From: Corynebacterium deserti GIMN1.010
Lineage (GTDB): Bacteria; Actinomycetota; Actinomycetes; Mycobacteriales; Mycobacteriaceae
Direction: 5' to 3'
DNA length: 64,000 bases
NCBI RefSeq assembly: GCF_001277995.1
Contig: NZ_CP009220.1
Span: 1,612,001-1,676,000, forward strand
A program made the position numbers and the translations under genes. Below, piece after piece: positions 60,830 to 64,000 of the stretch. The notes beneath the pieces were generated by a model. It did no database searches. It was not told the origin of the DNA and saw only the letters and a list, made by a program, of their open reading frames with translations. Each line of letters opens with the position of its first letter. Positions within the stretch are counted from its first letter, which is position 1.

Positions 60830-63490
60830 TTAGCCATCAAGACCTAAACGTTGACGCTCGGCGTCAATAATCTGCGCAGCCAACTGAGATTCCGAAATAT
60901 CCACCGCATCGGGCACTTCTGCAGAGTCCGACAGTCTTGCATAAACGTCAAAGACCTGGTCTTTACCAGCCAAAATTTCCAACATTCGTTCGTCAGCGGT
61001 CTCATCACCTACAAGTCGATGGACTTGAACCGTGGCTGTTTGTCCCATGCGATGCACGCGAGCCACGGCTTGGTGTTCAATAGACGGCTTGATCTGTGGC
61101 TCGCAGATAATACAGAGCGATGCCGATTGAATGTTGAGGCCAACACCTCCGGCACCAATCTGGGCGATGAGTGCGGAACCGGGATTGGCCTGCGAGAGTG
61201 CGTCGACAAGCTCTTGACGTTTAGTGGCAGGTACCTGGCCTGAAATGCGGCCTATGACACGCCCGCCTAGGTGCTTTTCCAGTTCATCGAGCACATCAAG
61301 GAAGAAAGTGAAGATGAGCGCTTTGCGGCCGTGTTCTTCAGCTTCCTTAAGTAGCTCAAGGATGCGCTGCATTTTTGCCGAGGTGTCCTTAGGTGTGGGT
61401 GACAGCATGGGCGAGCGGCGCATCCCCATCCAACTGCCAGCGCGCACCTGTTCATCATAGGCCGCGCGGTCGGCTGCCGTGAGTTCAATCCAGTCGATCG
61501 AATCGGTACGCTCGGGAAGCTCATCCAGGACGTCGGCTTGATTTCGCCGCAAATAGGCTGGTGCGATGCGTGCGCGGAAATCATCGGCTTGCATCGTGGA
61601 CATGCCTCGGGTGATCAGATCGGGCTGAATGTAGCGCACAAGGTTAACGAACTCGTCAACCTTGTTTTCCAGCGGTGTGCCGGTCATGAGCAATGCGTAG
61701 GGGGAAGCGTCGATAAGCGTGCGTACCGCTTGGGTGCGTTTGGTGGAGGGGTTTTTGATCAGGTGCGCTTCATCGATGATAAGTAGGCCTGGCGCTGGGA
61801 TGTCCATGGCACGCACGCCGTCATAGGTGCACACGGCGATGCCGTTGGTATTCGTCCATGCGTTGATGGCGTCTTGCTTCTCCTCTCCATGCGCGATGAA
61901 AATGGGGAGATCAGTAAATCGTCGGCATTCCCTGGCCCAGTTGACCAAGACTGATGCGGGGACCACAACGAGCGTCCGGAAGTCCTTTTCCGTCGCCGTG
62001 AGGTGGGCTGCAACGGAAATCGCTTGGACAGTTTTACCCAGACCCATGTCATCGCCCAATAAAACCTTGTTTTGCACGATGGCAAAACGTGCGCCAAAGG
62101 ATTGATATCCACGCAGGTGGAGATCTTTGACGTGCGTGGCGTCAAGCTTGAGTTCCCTGATGCGGTGCAGCGTGGACTGATCTAGGAGTTCATCAGCTCC
62201 TTCGACATCACGGCCCAGCAGTGTAGCAAGCAAACTTTGATAGTGAGCGGGACGATTAAGATAGTCCTGCCAGATATCGGCGCTGGGTGTGGTGATCGAT
62301 TGAGGATAGAAAAGGTTTGGGTTCGCCTCAATCCAGCGGAGATCGTCGGCGAATTGATCGAAGATGTCTTTTGCTTCAGCCGATCCGTCACTGACAACGA
62401 TGTAAGTCTGCGAACTTGGCGGAATGGCGAAGACATAGTCGAGAACACGGCTACGTCGGGCTCGTTCCTCAGGTGTAAGTGATTCGGTTTGATCAAAGCG
62501 TGCAAGAACTCGAACGAGCTCGATAGCTGCGACAGTTGCGTCCTCACCAATGCTGACCGTTTGACGTCCAAGCGCTTCTTGCTTGAGGGTTTGGGCCGCT
62601 GCTTTCATCCTCTGGGCGGTTTGCGGTCCGATACCCGGGACAGACGTCAACACAGATTCGTGCGTGCGCAAGACATCCGCTACTGAGGACACTTGGATAG
62701 AATCCAATGAGCCAAAACGCAGACGGTGGGATGTGGCTGTGCGCAGCGCATCAACGGGCAATTGCCGCAGTAGAATCTCTACACGCTGTGCGTTGAGATC
62801 TTCCAAGCAGTTTTCTGCTTCACTCTTAAGCCGAAACTCTGAATTTGGATCATTGCTATAGCGCTGGACAACCCGGCGCGCCAGCGATAGCTTTGCTGCG
62901 TCCCAACTTTCGAAATGCGGAGTAGAAATACCAATGGCACCTGCGAGTTGGGTGCGGGCAGATTCTAGGTAGCGCTCGCCTAGTCCGTGGACTCCTGGAA
63001 AGATTTCTACGCCTTGGGCTTGGCGGGCGCGGGCAGCGTGGACGCCTTCGACGAGGCGAGAAACATCAGCTTCTTGTGGTGAGAGCTCGTCGAGCTTCAC
63101 CATGAGGTCAAATGCTGCTTGGTCCCCTGCTTGAGATTTGAACGGGTTAAATAAGCGAGAAAGCAGTCCACCTTGGGCTGATCGTACTTCTTGGTAGAGG
63201 CCAGGGATGACAGCCATCGAGGTGAGAAAGTTCTTGATCGTGGTCTCTGCATGGAGGCCATCAACAAACACTGAGGCAAAGAGATTCTCAGGCCAGACGA
63301 TAGTGGAGGGAGCGATGAGTGAGACGGTGCCATCGGGATCCAGCTCCCCTTTTGAGGTCACCTGGACAACCTGCTTAATTGAAAGTAATCGCAGTGCTTC
63401 TTGTGCTTGTTCCGCAAGGGTGAGTACGCGTTGTGTGCGATCTAGCAGTGCATAGATTTGTGCCCGGTCCATAGCGTTTGATTCTGCCAT
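60830..63490 (-). CDS. SNF2-family helicase with internal helix-hairpin-helix
   Basis: 886 residues. The C-terminal half is a complete Swi2/Snf2 motor: Walker A DDMGLGKTVQA, DEAH box LLIIDEAHLIKN, motif III LLMTGTPLENK, then the helicase C domain with GAGGVGLNIQ and ARVHRMGQTATV. The N-terminal 430 residues are not a known domain to me, except a helix-hairpin-helix (VLTSVPGIGPQTAQRM, about 275-290). No SWIM or bromo-type domain. Single gene, convergent with the metallopeptidase. It could act in repair, transcription recycling or defence; the sequence alone does not decide. Confidence 0.88.
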   Translation of the reverse strand: MAESNAMDRAQIYALLDRTQRVLTLAEQAQEALRLLSIKQVVQVTSKGELDPDGTVSLIAPSTIVWPENLFASVFVDGLHAETTIKNFLTSMAVIPGLYQEVRSAQGGLLSRLFNPFKSQAGDQAAFDLMVKLDELSPQEADVSRLVEGVHAARARQAQGVEIFPGVHGLGERYLESARTQLAGAIGISTPHFESWDAAKLSLARRVVQRYSNDPNSEFRLKSEAENCLEDLNAQRVEILLRQLPVDALRTATSHRLRFGSLDSIQVSSVADVLRTHESVLTSVPGIGPQTAQRMKAAAQTLKQEALGRQTVSIGEDATVAAIELVRVLARFDQTESLTPEERARRSRVLDYVFAIPPSSQTYIVVSDGSAEAKDIFDQFADDLRWIEANPNLFYPQSITTPSADIWQDYLNRPAHYQSLLATLLGRDVEGADELLDQSTLHRIRELKLDATHVKDLHLRGYQSFGARFAIVQNKVLLGDDMGLGKTVQAISVAAHLTATEKDFRTLVVVPASVLVNWARECRRFTDLPIFIAHGEEKQDAINAWTNTNGIAVCTYDGVRAMDIPAPGLLIIDEAHLIKNPSTKRTQAVRTLIDASPYALLMTGTPLENKVDEFVNLVRYIQPDLITRGMSTMQADDFRARIAPAYLRRNQADVLDELPERTDSIDWIELTAADRAAYDEQVRAGSWMGMRRSPMLSPTPKDTSAKMQRILELLKEAEEHGRKALIFTFFLDVLDELEKHLGGRVIGRISGQVPATKRQELVDALSQANPGSALIAQIGAGGVGLNIQSASLCIICEPQIKPSIEHQAVARVHRMGQTATVQVHRLVGDETADERMLEILAGKDQVFDVYARLSDSAEVPDAVDISESQLAAQIIDAERQRLGLDG

Positions 63491-63520
63491 TAACGCTAGT
63501 GAACCGGGCGGGAAAAGCTT

Positions 63521-64000
63521 CTAGACCTTCAGTTCTGGGTGGTAATCCTTCATGCGAAGGACCTTGTTTGTTCTATTCGCCAGGGTGGAAATGGCAAGCA
63601 TTAGTGCCCAAATGAAGAGCAGTACCCAGATTGCTTGCATAAAGCGGGGGTCATTCGATGGGGTTTCATTGAAGATCATTTGGCGCATGAGGTTGACTGC
63701 GTAGGTGATCGGGTCGTAGGTGTGGAACCAGTGGAAGAATGCTGGCTGAGTCTCTGGTGGGTACAAGCCACCAGAGGAGACCAGTTGGAACGCCATCATC
63801 ACGATGGACAGCACACGACCTGCGGAGGGTCCTGCCACGTTGTTGAACATGTGGGTAATGGAGATGAATACCCATGAGATGGCGACCATCGCCAGCCACA
63901 ATCCAGCTGGGTGAGCTGGATTGAGGTCGAGCAGGAAGTACAGTACTGCCCACATGATAGTTGCTTGGCCAAGGCCTAAGACTGTTGCTGGAAGGTAGCT
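63521..64000 (-). CDS. YhgE/Pip or ABC-2 type membrane protein (5' part outside window)
   Basis: 160 codons of an integral membrane protein whose reading frame is open to the window edge; the ATG at 63955 is internal. At least four hydrophobic segments, with NNVAGPSAGRVLSIVMMAFQLVSSGGLYPPETQPAFFHWFHTYDPITYAVNLMR features (cited here as positions 63628-63790). The GGLYP-ET-P-FF pattern is typical of YhgE/Pip and ABC-2 exporters. It ends 30 bases from the SNF2 gene start, on the same strand. Confidence 0.82.
   Translation of the reverse strand, partial: SYLPATVLGLGQATIMWAVLYFLLDLNPAHPAGLWLAMVAISWVFISITHMFNNVAGPSAGRVLSIVMMAFQLVSSGGLYPPETQPAFFHWFHTYDPITYAVNLMRQMIFNETPSNDPRFMQAIWVLLFIWALMLAISTLANRTNKVLRMKDYHPELKV

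Noticed and set aside
60596-60847. 83-codon plus-strand frame before the SNF2 gene
   Set aside because: It ends inside the SNF2 gene, is rich in Arg, Ser and Cys, and has no ribosome site or motif.

Overview
The window is a chromosomal segment of a Corynebacterium from the C. glutamicum clade. The gene order is that of C. glutamicum: amtA, secG-ppc-tpi-pgk-gap, whiA-yvcK-rapZ-uvrC, ribHAED-rpe-rsmB-fmt-def-priA-metK-coaBC-rpoZ-gmk-mihF, pyrF-carBA-pyrCBR, nusB-efp-pepQ-aroBKC, aroE-mltG-ruvX-alaS-rarA, aspS. Several proteins (for example PEP carboxylase) differ at many positions from the C. glutamicum sequences I remember, so a sister species is likelier than C. glutamicum itself. That species call is from memory, not from a search.

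Layout. 1-853: an ammonium channel cut by the window edge, with two AmtR-type boxes. 1394-9487: lower glycolysis, the anaplerotic enzyme Ppc, SecG and WhiA. 9522-14194: YvcK, RapZ, UvrC and a small membrane protein. 14269-18356: riboflavin synthesis plus Rpe. 18413-27645: translation start and end-processing genes (rsmB, fmt, def), degenerate PriA, MetK with an McbR-type box inside its promoter, CoaBC, omega, Gmk and the nucleoid factor mIHF. 27849-36258: the pyrimidine operon, led by pyrR, whose leader carries a PyrR-binding loop over its own ribosome binding site. 36548-39087: three plus-strand genes (SRPBCC/epimerase fusion and two YbjN proteins). 39531-45023: nusB, efp, pepQ and the shikimate genes aroB, aroK, aroC. 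45053-48875: a prepilin peptidase, an ArsR regulator and a divergent siderophore/heme-type ABC importer, set between aroC and aroE. 48864-59137: aroE, mltG, ruvX, alaS, rarA, a kinase-fold protein and aspS. 59492-64000: a zinc metallopeptidase, an SNF2 helicase and the end of an ABC-2/YhgE-type membrane protein.

Most genes are core metabolism or information processing on the minus strand, in tight operons with 4-base overlaps or gaps of a few bases. There are no insertion sequences, CRISPR arrays, rRNA or tRNA genes that I can support.

Two signals are not explained by genes. (1) A 12-base asymmetric word, GCTTRTCGACGC, occurs 16 times exactly on the two strands, in different reading frames and in two intergenic gaps. 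(2) Two intergenic regions 38 kb apart (about 1127-1370 and 39115-39374, opposite orientation) are diverged copies of one element of about 250 bp. In it, four copies of a 7-base motif (CACCACA/TGTGGTG in one element, CACCGCA/TGCGGTG in the other) have all changed in concert, which preserves two nested inverted repeats.
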